A DNA stretch of 64,000 nucleotides from Litomosoides sigmodontis. Lineage: Eukaryota; Nematoda; Chromadorea; Rhabditida; Onchocercidae. The notes beneath the pieces were generated by a model that saw only the letters and a program-made list of their open reading frames with translations, was not told the DNA's origin and made no database searches. The stretch covers positions 2,609,001-2,673,000 of the forward strand of contig OY718807.1 of the NCBI GenBank assembly GCA_963070105.1, given 5' to 3'. This document shows, one piece after another, positions 1 through 13,782 of this stretch (its first letter is position 1; each line of letters starts with the position of its first letter). The position numbers and the translations under genes are program-made.

Positions 1-790
1 TTTTTGCTGCAAAGTTATTGCTTGGAGAGACAAGAATTGAACAAGAGCAGAACGAAAAAGTGGATGATGGATGAAGTGAAAGAGAAAAATTTTGATCGAT
101 ATGAGGCGGAGGATGAAAAAGAGGGAAATTATCCTTCATTTACGAAATTTCCGCCATTTTAGGGAAGTCTTCAAACAGATGTAGCATACGGCTAAAATTG
201 AGCTCATCAGCTATCAACATTCTAAAGACTTTATTAGGCTTTGATAACAATGGATACAAGTAAGCTTGTGACGTAGTAGAAGCTAACAATAGCATCGGTT
301 GACTTTCAAAAACATGAAAACAAATTTATTATTGAATTTCAACAATAAACTTCTTCCTAATTCTTATGAAGCGATAAACTACACTATATGAATTTCCGAA
401 AAAAAAAAGGAAGAAAGTAGTAAGATTCGTCGAAAAGGTTACGCTGAAAATTTTAATTTGATCTCAAAAAAAAAAGCAACAGTATAGTTTTGAAATAAAT
501 TCAAATTAAAAAGATTAAAGATGAAGTATTGCAGATACGTCTCGATAGCCGTTAGTCCTATCACTCGATGTTCTGAAATTTCGAAATATCATTTTTCCTT
601 GCTATAAATCATTTGAAATTTAGACTGGTTCTGAGAATTTCGAAAAACCATTTTTAATTTGATGATTCATTTAGTAGTTGGAAAACTACAACCAGCAAAT
701 ATTAAAACGTGACGACGGATTAAGGAAGTTCCGGGTAGTTAAATGATTCAATTCTCATTAATTATTTAACTTCTGCAAAGGTAAAACTAA

Positions 791-791
<1 letters not shown>

Positions 792-848
<57 letters not shown>
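792..848. repeat. (CA)n microsatellite
   Basis: An uninterrupted CA dinucleotide run of about 28 units in intergenic sequence. Seen directly. Confidence 0.97.
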
Positions 849-851
<3 letters not shown>

Positions 852-2161
852 GCAAAGTGATATACGATCAGTGGAAGTGGAAAATATGTTTTTCAGATAT
901 TTATTTCATTTTATTACTTCTTTATTTTTGATTTTTTGTAAAAAAAAAACGTAAAAAATTACACTATTTAAGTTTTACGAACCGGACAAATGCGCAAATA
1001 AATTACCCAGTACAACTGTAAAATGATTTCATTCACTAAACAACTGCTGCAATTAATAGTCTACGAGTTTTAAACTCATCTACGACAATTACTCACTTTC
1101 CCTTCCTATTCTCTTTCAACTTATCAGTGATAATTTGTTTAACTATTGAATCTTTAATTTATGACTGAACTAGCGGATTGATAGGATGATGATGGTTGAG
1201 GTGTACAACGGTTTGTCTAAACTCATCAATTCGACTAATTTAATTCTTCATTTCTAATTTAAATCAATGAGGAATTATGAAGGAATGGATAGCTCTTGTT
1301 TTAAATAAATTTGCATAAAAATGTCTAAAGTTTATATGACAAAAGAATTATAGTTGAGAGTTGAATAGTACCACAAACAATCTAATGCTCACCGCTGCAC
1401 GCTTTTTTAAGAAGTTCATGCTAGCAGAACCACCACTTGTTCCAGTAACTAAGAAGTCAACTTTTTCCACACCATTAATAAATTACAAATAAATAGCAAA
1501 AAATGAAACAAACCGATAACTGATATTTAGAAACAATTCTAAATTTTAATCAATGGGTGTGTGCAACTATTTTACGTAAGTGCTACAGGGAGGAGTAGTG
1601 AGGACAGAAATTTGAAAGTAATGATGAAATAAATTGTAGGAGAAGAAATGTTCTAACAGGACAATGCTACTATGATCAATTGCTACTATCGGATTGTATG
1701 ACAAAGGACTATTGTTGTTTCAGATAAGCCATTCATTTATTTCTTTGGTTGTTTTTTTCGTAGCAATCAAAATTTAAATTTGCTAGAACATGAAAAAAAA
1801 CTTTGCAAAATAAAGTTTATTTTATAAAGTTTTTTTTCTCAATGTTAACAGAAAAAGAGCTCATCATGTGATGCTCTTTTACAATGCGTTTCATTTAATA
1901 TAAGTAAATTAAAAAGATTTACAAACTTCTTTTTTTTTGATTCACTTATTGAAATTACTTGTTAGAGCAATTTTTTTTAATTGTTAAGAAATTATTAAAT
2001 AGTGTTTTTTTGTTTAAAATTTAAATCATATTCAATAATGAGAGCATAAGGCATCATGCAATTCATAATATAAATAGTGGTGTAGTCATTTGGGAAGTGT
2101 AAAAGTAATTTTGAATAAATTTCAAATTTTTACACTTTTTCAACTTATGTTTTTAGCAAAA

Positions 2162-2247
2162 CGACATCGACGTTAGCTGCATGTTAGCTGCAAGCGACAT
2201 CGACGTTAGCTGCATGTTAGCTGCAAGCGACATCGACGTTAGCTGCA
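2162..2247. repeat. 33-bp tandem minisatellite, 2.6 copies
   Basis: The 33-bp unit begins CGACATCGACGTTAGCTGC and is repeated exactly at 2162, 2195 and 2228, the last copy cut after 20 bp. Each unit contains GTTAGCTGCA followed by a second TGTTAGCTGCA, so there is a shorter internal repeat too. It is more GC-rich than its surroundings. No open frame of note crosses it. Confidence 0.95.
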
Positions 2248-4145
2248 AAACAAACGAACAACCCTCTACCCTTTCCCCCTCCTCCGCTCTACGGCTAATA
2301 TTACATTTGCCCAAGCACTGTGTAAAAGTTTTTTTTTTTTAATGAGATATTTGAGTGTGAGTGAGAGAAATGTCCAGGAGAAATAAGTGGAAGGAGCGCT
2401 TATGGAATTATGTAAAGCATTCGCTTAGTAATGCTTTTTAAGACGAAAAAAGTTTCTGAACTAAAATCGATCTAATTTAATGACAAAAAAAAGAGCGCTT
2501 AGATGAGCAAACCTAAGCGCATTAGATTAGAATAATTAGCACAACCTATTGTGATTCATTAACACATATACATATATATATATCACTTGAAACACATGTA
2601 ATCATTACGGATTTCACTTTATGGTTGGATCATTTCATCCTCGTTAATTGTTTAATTTCGATAACAAAGAGTCTTCGTAGAGAGAGAAAATTTCGACAGC
2701 AACAATGTTGTATTATATCAATCACACCACTGAAATGTAACTACAATCAAAAATTGGAGCAGTGAATGAACGACAGAGGTCACTACAACAGAGGTCACTG
2801 TGCTAAAGCATTCAGTGTCACCACACAGTGAGAGCAAAAATTCACGAAATCATTTACTGTTATTCGATAGAAGAATCACACTTTCAATTAAAGAAATAAT
2901 GAAAATTTAGAAAAATGATACTTTGATGATAAATTTAGCCAACAAGGCAAAAGAGAGAGAGTGAAATAAACTGTCGCAAAAATTCGTAAACAATAATGTA
3001 AAATTTGTAACAAATAAATGAGATCATCAATACTAATACCAATAATTGAAAAGGCTGAACTACACATTGTGTCATCAAATATGTAGTGTTAATCAATATG
3101 TATGAACGCTAATTTAATATTTATATAAACAACCAGTTGAATAAACAATCAGGAACATACATATTTAAAATCAATGAATTTGAAAAATTCTCATATTTTA
3201 ACTAACAATCCTATTCTAGCAAAAGATAGCGAAAATTTAATTAAAAAATCAATAGGAAAACAGTATGTTCCAATATTATGATAATTATTTAAAATGATCT
3301 TAACCATCACTTTATTAATAACAACGACTTAACAAAGATGTTCATTCCTTCACATAAGTTATACGTGTGATTGTTAAGCTGCAAAGAATAGGAATTTTAG
3401 AAATATTTCATCAATCGTAACATTTTAGCGAACAATTATCCTTGCAATTACTGAAATTTTATGCACTTTCATTGCTTGCCAAGCTCAAAATGGAATTTTA
3501 GTTAATTCTCTGACTTGAAACTAAATTATATTCCCAAATGGTTTTCAGACAAACGAGAGAACAAAAGAAGCAGAGAACAGCGGAAAAAATCAAAAATAAG
3601 GGATAGCGGGGGATAGTCTTCAGCGCATTTCAAAATGCTTTTTCTTAAATTAAATGTAGCATTTCGTGCTCATTTTTTGCAAAAAAATCGAAATGTTTGT
3701 CAAATAAAATAATTTAAATGGCTTCAATTTAGCGCTTTTTATTGGTCCATCAATATTAATACCAACGATCATTAACAAATTGTTGTTTTTTAAAAGACAC
3801 GTTACATTGATTACGCCCGCACAATCATCATTATAAAGAAATACTTCTGATTAATTGATGAAATGTGTTCTTCCTAATATCTTCAAAATCAAACTATCAC
3901 AATGAATATAAATCCAGTATTAAGAAGTGGAACAAGCCGAGATTTTTCAGGTCCGTGCAGGCTAGAATAACAATACTGCGCTAATGTCAGCAAGATAACC
4001 ACACCTAATGCGTTGTTTATTGGAAAGAGCAAATAATTGTGAATAACTAAAAGTTTCTAGTCATTTAAAAGATTTCATATTCATCCTGATATTGTACATG
4101 CAAATAATTAATTTAAGACAAAAATCATCTAAAACTCCAAGAGTA

Positions 4146-7100
4146 TCAGTAATGTGCTGTGACCCTGCAAATTTCAATGAGATCATCAATAATATGATAA
4201 CGACTAGTCCCTAATTTCCGCGCCAAATCGTTCTTTTCCGGTAACGAAAGATGTAAGTACTGCATCACCATATCGCCATCCACCAAATTTCGAGTATTCT
4301 GAAAAAAAATTTCACTCAAATTCTTTATATTGGTCCACTTTTCTAGTTGATGCTTCTTTGCTGAGTCCTTTACGTTATTAAACAAAACAGGCTTTATAAA
4401 AAACCACTTTTACCAGCAGCGCAGCGTATCATTTTTTTTGAATACTATTTAGCAACAAAAAAACCTCATGAACAGGCAGTATTATTATTGTATTAAATAA
4501 AAAAAGCTGACGAGGTAGTGATTGGGCCTATGTGGTCGAGCTGCTCGTGCACCCTTGGCATTCAAGCCGGCAGGCTGCAGTACCATCGATGACATTAACT
4601 GTTGTAACATATGCAAGCGTCGAAAAACCTAAAAAATGTAAAGTGAAGTTTTCCAGTTAAGTAATGCTGCACTGCAAATACTGACCTAGGTATAGCTTTC
4701 GGAAGTTTTGGTATAAGAGACAAAAATGTACTTCTTTACAACAAACTACGCATGCATCCAAATTCTTTGCCATAGAAGTGGAAAGAAATCACAAGAAAAA
4801 GCAAACTTTTTCTGTAAGAGGTCGTATATATCCCAAGCTTCCATCTAATGAAGCAAACAAAACAGTTTGCCGTTCCAATGAAAATAATTCATTCTCGACA
4901 AAGCCACTTGAAACATGACCTAAAAAATGCTGTCATTTTTACAAACCATAAACATTCTGACTCGTTTACAATAAAAATCTGTGATAAAGATATGCAGTAA
5001 GTGAGCATTTGATAAAATCCAATGGGAATTTAAGCTTTAATGAAAAAAAAAGACAAAATAGTCAAAAACATCTTTACCTTAGAAAAATTATACAGCTAAT
5101 GACTTCAAAAAGTTTAAAAAATCTTTACTATCGATCATTTTTATGATTACCTTTCACGCGAATAAATGAATTCACAACTGTTCCAATATTAATTTCAGCT
5201 CGTAGCGTTAATTTTTCACCTCCCAATGATTCCAGTGTTTCGGGCAAATAATTAAAAATAGCTATGTTGGCTGCTTCATCAGACATTACAAATCCCATTT
5301 GTTTGTTATCGATGATAAATTGAGCGGACATTGGTGGCTGAACATCAGAGCGCATATCACGACTAGCCAGCGAAAGAGCTTTGTATTCTTCCTGAAAATC
5401 AAGTTAAGCGAACCACTTGCGTAATTTCTTCTATGTACGAAACCCAATAGCTCATTCGAAAATAAAAATCAAAATAATTACCTGATACCGCAATAAAGCT
5501 ACCGAGCGGTACATATCGCATGCAAGGGCAAGATTCCGAACACCAATTAGTTGATGAACATAAAAATGCATATCCAGAAAGGAAATTCCTTGAAGATTGT
5601 TATCCTTGAACAGCCAAATGAACACCTAAATTCGAGGTAATGAAATGAGTTAAGCTATGCTGAGAAACATCCAAAAAAAATTCCGACTCAATGAGGAAAG
5701 TTGAAAAATTATTATAAATGGTATAAAAGTCGCTTTAGTGAAACAAATTATTAACTATATAATTTTAATTAACCTACCTACAGAAAAATCTTAATTTAAG
5801 CACAAAAGCAAAAAATTTTCTAGCGTTATGAAATGAAATCCACAGTCGGATAAAAGGGACAAATTCGTATCTTAAGCTTCTATTTTCCTTCATTAAAACT
5901 GGGACAATACTATTCTCAAAATGAAATTTGGTGGCTAATTTAACAAGTTCAAACAGTAAAAAACAACGAAACACCTTTTGACCCATGCCAGTCAACAGAT
6001 AACCATTGCATGAACACAAGCTCGTAACTGGTCCTTTCTGCTCTTTATCATACAATGTTTTAATTCGATGTTTGCTTGTTGGTTGTCCTGGTTCTGGAAC
6101 TACCTGAAATAAAATACGAAACGATGAAATTATAGTCCGTCCTCTTCTACTTTCAAATAAAGCAAAATATGGATTAAAAGAGATGAAAGGAAACATAAAT
6201 TTCTATTGAGAAACTGATGCACAGATGCAGGTACCGTAAAATCACGCTACCATTTGCAATCCGTTAAAATAGGTCCTTATCAAAATTATTACTTCTATAA
6301 TTTCCGAAATGATGATACGACCTCGCACCAAAACCTCTTCACCATAATTGCAAGCAGTCCCAACAGCCAGGTAGTTCTGTACGCCAGATACAGTGCCTTC
6401 GGATCGCAAAACAACTTCTTCACAACTAGTAACTACTTCGAATTCTTCAAAAAGTATCTCCACATTTTGCACTGGTTTCCAATTTTCTGGCGAATAAAGC
6501 TGAATCAAAGTAATACTTCTCATCAAATGCAAAAGAAACGGAAGAAGCAAGAAAGATTACTCAGCTTAATCTGCAATAATTTCTGCAGAAAAATGTTAGA
6601 AAATTTCATAAACTAGAATATTGGCATCTTATTTTTATCACGCAAAGGCAATGACTTACATGTAATTTATATTGATCTATCTCTGGATATACAAATGTAT
6701 CCGGCTTTTCATGCTCCTCGAAAGTTTTGTCATCATTTATAAGCACACACATTTTCGTTACCTTCTTTTTCTCGCTTGTTAGCACAGCATAAGTATTCGA
6801 ATGTAGCAAATATATAACGTTGTGCACAGTGGCTCCGACGTTTATCCTTCTAACCGGATATGATGCGTCAAGTATCATATCGCTCTAGAATACCTCATTT
6901 TCAGCATGCAAGGTTTTCGCTTTCTCAAGTTCAAAAGGACATTAAAAAAACCGAAGACAAAGAACAAACTAGAATATAAACCAATAAAAAAACAGCGTCT
7001 CAATATAGGTACCATCTTTTGTTCAGATGACATTACTTACGTTTGAACTAAATTTTGAAAAAAAAAACCATGAAACCTACCGGAAGTTTTGCTACGCGCA

Positions 7101-10100
7101 TAAGCCGATCTCGTTCTGTCAAATAAATAAATCCGTTTGGACAAGCAGCGTTGTTAAAAGTAGTAAACGATAATATAGGTCCATCAAGATTGACAGGATG
7201 AAGACGTGGTATACCAGATTCAAGGAAGAAAATACAAGGGTATGACGAGCAAATAAAGACACCATTTAACTAAAAAAAGCGTGAAGGAGACTTTTTGAAC
7301 TGACTTAAACGCATTTTGTTTTTTTTTATGAAGTAATTGAAACATGATGAAAGCTTACCACATTTCCAATTCGTTCAAAAAAATGCAAAACAGCTTTATG
7401 TCTAACAGCGTCTCGAACCGATTCAACCGCTGCTCGACCATCTGGACCTTGGAAACGGCATGACCTGGTTACAGTTGTGTATGGAAGTCGCTTAAACCTG
7501 TAACTTCAAACTTTACAAAAAGTAAAATATTCCTGCCTTTAAATCTAATCTAAATAATACAATATATTCTGCATTACTGTTCTGGTAGTACCAGATTTTG
7601 TTTCAGAAAAGCAAGTAAGATTAAAAAGGAAGGAAAGCGAATGCATACCGTACAGCGAGATGTCCTTGAATACCGTTATTGTAAGTAAACATTTCGTACA
7701 CGGAAACCGCATCGTCAATAAGTAAAAGGAGCATTGGACGTCCCTGATTCATTCCCATTCCAACAAGAAGCTATAAATATCGATAATCTTTACCTTACAT
7801 AAACTGCATTTATTTCGCACTTTCTGAAAATCGATTTCTGGGAGAAAAATAACAACCACTATCTGTTAACAAAAAGACACTTGGATAAAAATTTGAGACT
7901 GTCAAAACATTCACCACTTCCATAATCACTTCTTCTGGTTTCGCGGCAAATGTATCAGCTATATTTCCGGACATTGTATCAGTACCTTCTCCAGCAACTG
8001 GCTCATCATCGACATACGGTTGATCTGTGGCTACGTCAGGCAAATGACTAATTTTCTTTATCATATAAACTAAATGAAGTTCTGGTATAGAATATATGTA
8101 TATGTTTCCGTTTTCTCGCGCAATCTAAAAATAACAAAAGTGTACGAAAATCTCATAGAATGTTATGAGATGTTTAAAACTAAATGTTAACAATAAAAAT
8201 ATAAAGCTACGATCCAGACGAATTTCCAGATCCTGTATTATTAGTTGCTAACCACAATCCAATGTGAAGGTACAATCGTATTCGGATCGATCACATCGGT
8301 ATCAAAATGAGTATTTTGTTCTGTTAACTTCATTCCAATTATTCTTCGTTTAGATACCGTATCTTTTTCTGTAATCAACATTAAATCAGTAGTCTCAGCA
8401 AATAAAAATCCAAAGATATTATCCGCTACTGAAAACTAGCATATTGTGCATTCCTCGAAAGTCGAACAACTTATGCTCAATTATCGCATATGAACGAACT
8501 TTAAGAGTTCTCACAACCAATTATAATACACCAATGAATAATACTAAAACCAAATATCATCATTCCCAACGCTTTTATTTGGAAGTTTAATGAAACTGGA
8601 CTAGAAGAAACTGAATAGTTAAAACATAATAATGACGCACTGAATTTTTTGGAATTCCCGTATAACAGAAAATCATCAACATCCTCAAAATCTTCTTGCT
8701 CTGGGACTGGTACATTAGCGCCAGCCATTTGCTGCTGCTGCTGCATGTTTGTTGTAGAACAAAATCGAATAATCCCACTCATATCACGATAAATTGATAA
8801 CGATGTTATTGGTGATGTCTCATGACGCAATTTTTTCGGAATATCGATTTCCTTCAAAAGAAAATTATACGGTTTACTTTTTTAAACAACCTATGTAACT
8901 AGTAAAAAGCCAGCCCCAGTATTTCTAATAATCAATTTGAAAGAAAAAAAGAATATCCTGAAAATTTCATTACCTTTAGGTGCACGTGCGGATGACTGGT
9001 TAATTCATACATTAACAATCTCCCATTTTGTGTACATATTGCAATGTAGGGATCTACAATGGAAGCACTTCGCACTGGGAAGGTCAACTGAAGCGGTATA
9101 TATTGAATTTGTTGTCCCTCTGCAACCATCACTAAACTAGACGTAGTTACCTGAAAAACAAAAACCCATAATGTCAAGAAAAATAAATTTTATTCAAGCT
9201 TTTTCAGACCTCCCTAAAAATGTACCTGAACAGCGAGACCACCATCGGCCAATTCACCAGCAGCGATAGTTGACTCAGATGTTGCGAATATCGGTGCCTC
9301 AAGTTCCACCAAATCATTGTCTGTTTCCAAAGCCAAAGTTCCCAGCTAGCAAATTTTACATATAAATCATGGCTACAGATCTTCTGGCAATACGATAATA
9401 ATAAACATACCTCAAACAGTATACCGTAGTATGAATCAAGTGCAAAAAAAGTTCGAATCCAAATACATTAAAAAATTAACAAAATAAATCTAGCCCATAA
9501 TACTCGAATTACAAGACATATCCTTTCATCATTTAATGCAGTGTGTTTGCTGACGGCACAGCGACAACACTTACAGTATTATGCATCACCCCCTCTACCC
9601 TCATTGAAACAGCATTTATTTAGAGAGCAGAATGCAGTAAAAACTGCTACAACAAAATCAGACCTCTCTTGAAGCAATGAAATACATGTGAGTATCGTCT
9701 TCACGACGCCCAACAGCCCAATATTGTACGACTCCTTCAATGCTGAAAAAAAATCAGAAATACTACTCTATAATGTCAATGCAAAAAAACCCCACAATTT
9801 CTTTTGGGATAACAGCATGATAAACTGATTCATACACAGCATAGAGTCAAAAGAGTACAACATCTGAGGTATTTAAGCTTCCAAAACTTTTGTTTGTGAT
9901 ATAATCCTATCCTTATTTTATTATATTTCTGAACAATTTAAACTTTTTAATTCCAAATTCAATCAAGTATATCCCTCTGCCATGAAAAGCTCATATAAAC
10001 AGAAACACAAATTCTAATGCTTTACAAGTGGAAAAATATTTGAATATTGCAGTATGGAAGCATAGCTCCGTTATTTCCAAATAAATAAATACTTCTCAAC

Positions 10101-13100
10101 GAAGCCTGTGTACATCTTACTTTGACATCCAGTAAAAAATTTTTTGAGAAAGAGGAACAAGATATATTATAAAAACATAAACTGACCTGCTACTTGTGAT
10201 GATTTCGGGACGAATGCTTCTTTGAAGTATGCAAATGCTTCCAAATTTTCCATGTCCACATGCACATACCTAAAGAGTATAACGTTCCGATAAATTTCGA
10301 TGATACTACCTGACAAGTTTCAAAAATTGATAATACACAGAAATAAAACTTCCAAAACTACCCAGTTATGCGTTGCACCTCAGATAAAAATATGACTGTG
10401 CTGAGCACAACTATATAACAGAAAAATGTTTGTACTGAAAATGTCATTTTTTTTTCAAAATAATACTTACATTGGAAGAAAACGAAAACTTCTGTAATAA
10501 GAAAATTACCAAATCAAAAAATTAATAAAAAATTACTAAATCAAAAAGTGGATCTTTTCGGGGTGTTTCCTGGAAGTAAGCACTGATACTCGGACAACCA
10601 CCAGTTATCTTTTTGCACGGACCGATGTTAAGCAATTTATCGAGCACGCGAATATTCAACAGTTCTTCCGCTGAGTTAGTTTTTGTAACCTAGAAACCGA
10701 AAACCATAAATGACTATGATAAAACAGATCTGTATCAATTGTGTAAGATCGAATATGAGCGTATATTTTAATAATGGTAAAATGATACTTCCTTCAACAT
10801 ACTCTAAAAAGTTATATAGTTTGTGATTCTTCTACTATCGAATCACCATATCACCAACCTTCGGAAGCACTTCGCCATATAGCTCAAAATCCTCATCTTC
10901 TTCGCCCACATTTGGCTCAGCATTCAATTTTATTTTTTTTGCGGAACATTCCTCCATAGTAGATTGCTCAAATATACAATGCAAAAATACGGAGTCACAT
11001 AGACGAGAACCAATGAAAAGATAACCAGGCGTACAGGAAGTCATCGTACACGGAATCACTGTTTCTAAAGAAAATTATGCCTTTAGTGTCAAGGCGCATA
11101 ATTTGACCTCATTGTAGAGAGTGTAAAAATATGAGGTTTATTCTCCTGTACAAGAAAGAGATAGAATTTCTGCCTCAAACAAAAGAATATAAAAAAGGTT
11201 TCTTAACCCACCAAACTGAAACTTCAATTCCAGTGATTTGACAGAATTCGTAGCATCCGTAACCAAAAGTAGCATAAAAACCCGTCCATTGCGATCACAT
11301 AGTAAAATCTGAAAATACTGAAGAGCATTTGCAAAATTCTCTAGTAAAATTTGGTCACCTGTTAGTTGCTATAATTTAAAGTCTGCAAATCCTACACATC
11401 CATATCCCAAAAAACAGAAGAACCTGAGGTAAGAATACTTCTAAATTTTCAGAAAAGCGCAACAAATTTGAAGCGAAAAACCTTATTTGTGGAAATAACG
11501 GTTACAACACAGCCATCCAATGTAAGAGCCATATGTTTGAAGTCTTTTAATGGAAATTTAGTGTAGCCATCCATGCAGCTATTAAGCGATATACCTACAA
11601 AAGTGTGAGCGTAACTAGACTCTCAAGAGAGCAAGAAAATTCCTGCTTTCTATTACGCTTTTGGCATCAGCTCGAAGTGGCAAATACTCGGTGCTTTTAG
11701 ATATTTGTATAAAATGAAAATGCATCATCCATTCAAAAATCTAATAAAAAATATTGCTATTTTGAATAAAATCATGAGCAATTAAATTTTAATATAATTG
11801 AAATTAAAAAACTAACCACATGGAGGAACGGATTGGTTCAAATAGATAAGTTCATTTATAGCAACTATCAAAATCCCACCAACTGGTCGTGGGACCGCAA
11901 AAACCTATAAATATTAGAATAAATTGTAGAAAAAAAATTTTTACTCAAAATGTAAAAAACAAAGCCATTTATTTTAGAATACATGTCATCACGAAAAATA
12001 AAAGTTTAACAAGAAAATAAGGTTACAGTTACAAACAAGAAATACTTATTTCATACTCTACCGATATTGAAACAATTATTTTGCACGACATGAATATGCA
12101 AAGTTATTCGGTATGCATTCGGTGAGATCGAATAACAAATATGCAGAAAAGGATTTTAAAATTCAAACACTTTTACATCAAAAACAAGCCTGATTACAAT
12201 CCATCGGTAGATTGCTCAAATGCCATACGGAAGCATGAACTTGTTCTTTGACATTTAATGAAACACCCAATACACACATCGTATCGTAACGTACACAGGC
12301 TCTGCAAAATTAAATGATATTATCAAATAAAGTATTCAAAAAATTTCTACACTTAAAATCTATCAAATGACTAATAAAAAAATTGTTCTATGTTTTACCT
12401 AAATATGATATCATTAGGTATATGACCAATGCTTGAAATTAACTGTTTATACAATCAAGTGGCGTTACCTTCCACATGTAGTTTGAACAGGTTCATAAAG
12501 AAACAGTAATGTTGGTTCATAGTAACCATCAAGGAAAACCATATCCATCACATTAACCAAGCGGGAATCAATTTGGGAAAGCTGAACGGTATATGAATGC
12601 AACTGCGAGCTTGAATCATTAAATGGTAGCACTGCGAGGTATCTGAAACAAACTGTAATATTCCAGCGTCAATAAGGTGCATTACTAAAATATGACACCA
12701 GTGAGTAATAAAATCAGTTTAAAAAGAGTTTGAAAAAGGAAAAAACATAAGCTTTAAATTTAATTGCCGGTAAAAATATAAGCATGGGTTCACTAAAACA
12801 GTATATTATTCCTTAAGTATTATCTGAAAGCATATCACAAATGATTACCTTCCAAAAACAAGCATGGCACAACATCGTTGACCTGGGTCAACACGAATAA
12901 CTGGACGAGGTAAATTCTTTGTGAACCCATCTTTCATCAGTTCATCTTCGAAACAGTGTAACGAAATTGTTTTCAAACACCGATCAGCTGGATTTACACC
13001 AATAATGGAAAGTTTAGCGTCATCAAATCCAAGCAAAAGACTATCACAGTCTGGGTTCTCTGTAAACGATTACTTTCAGTTGATGAAAGAACTAGCGCAA

Positions 13101-13627
13101 TATATATGAAATGTAATACCGGAAATTTCAAATTTTACAGAATAATTAAAATTCTTATTATCAGGTACATAGATCCTCCTAGGAAGTTCTTATTATCAGG
13201 TACATAGATCCCTCTATTGCCTTTTCATATCTATTGTTTTTGAACCGCCAAGCTTAAATTAATTTTTTTAATTTCATTTTTCACTAACTGGGTAAAGTTT
13301 TTATTGCCAAGTAAATTTTGTGCGTTTTCTTTGTCTGGTAACGTATGTAATGTCTGCTGAAAGATAAAAATACCAACGTGGAATTCTCGCAACAGCAAAC
13401 GACTGTACTGGTGCAAGCAATCGTACGGCTAGCAAACACTCTAGTCGTGTTGTCTGGGCCCATTGCTGCTCTTCTCTCAGTAATAAAGCATATGGATTGG
13501 CACGAAAAATTCGCAAATATTTAACACCAACAGTAGCTACTTGCAAACCCTTCTCTGGGAAGAATTTCCCACATTCACTAAAATTCACTGCGGTTGAATC
13601 ATCGGTTTCATGAAGAATTGCGTACAT
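4146..13627 (-). CDS. cpsf-1: Cleavage and polyadenylation specificity factor subunit 1 (CPSF160)
   Basis: Multi-exon gene for the large beta-propeller scaffold of CPSF, which in the nucleus helps recognise the AAUAAA signal and holds the complex for cleavage and polyadenylation. The first exon starts [10 protein letters not shown] at 13627, matching the family N-terminus (human MYAV...). Exon 12.85-13.03 kb reads DDAKLSI...[15 protein letters not shown], a family hallmark. Later exons give acidic linkers such as DEDFELYGE (10.9 kb) and DDFLLYG (8.7 kb, next to a run of five Gln). The C-terminal CPSF_A domain ends in exons 4512-4628 ([12 protein letters not shown]...RPNH) and 4146-4298 ([15 protein letters not shown]...[13 protein letters not shown], stop). 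The family is about 1,400 residues; the number of exons here fits that. ATG 13627 was chosen because it lies just after acceptor-like TTCCAG and TTGTAG sites, suited to trans-splicing. The donor at 4511 is a weak GTCAGC. Internal junctions were not all checked. Confidence 0.93.
13152..13221. repeat. Direct duplication in the CPSF1 5' intron
   Basis: A 25-bp segment starting TTCTTATTATCAGGTACA occurs at 13152-13176 and again, identical, at 13197-13221 (offset 45 bp). It lies in an early CPSF1 intron. Both copies carry TATCAG/GTAC, a potential acceptor on the plus strand only. Confidence 0.9.
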
Positions 13628-13689
13628 CACACACCTACAAATACACCTGGAATTTAATTTATGGAAATGAAAATGTTACTAAATGACTT

Positions 13690-13782
13690 CAAACGACCTC
13701 CCAACACAGTTGCTGCATAACGCTTGTAATCCACTACATTAACCATATCAGTATTGTTTGCATATGAATGGTAATGCATCTA
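13690..13782 (-). other. Exon-like segment upstream of CPSF1 (5' UTR exon or uORF)
   Basis: On the minus strand a good acceptor (TTCTTTTAG) is followed at once by an ATG and an open frame reading MHYHSYANNTDMVNVVDYKR, ending in a stop about 15 codons later. A possible donor (GTCGTT) and acceptor (TTCCAG) would join it to the CPSF1 first exon, but the joined frame reaches a stop before the CPSF1 ATG. It could therefore be a 5' UTR exon with a short upstream open frame, or part of a separate small gene. No homologue is recognised. Confidence 0.3.

Larger units (their letters stand above)
1..4145. other. Intergenic region downstream of CPSF1
   Basis: No gene was seen in this stretch. It is AT-rich, with stop codons in all frames and no exon-like open frame. 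It holds a CA microsatellite and a 33-bp tandem repeat, listed separately. A minus-strand AATAAA at about 4016-4021, roughly 125 bp past the CPSF1 stop codon, is the likely polyadenylation signal of CPSF1. Confidence 0.6.
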
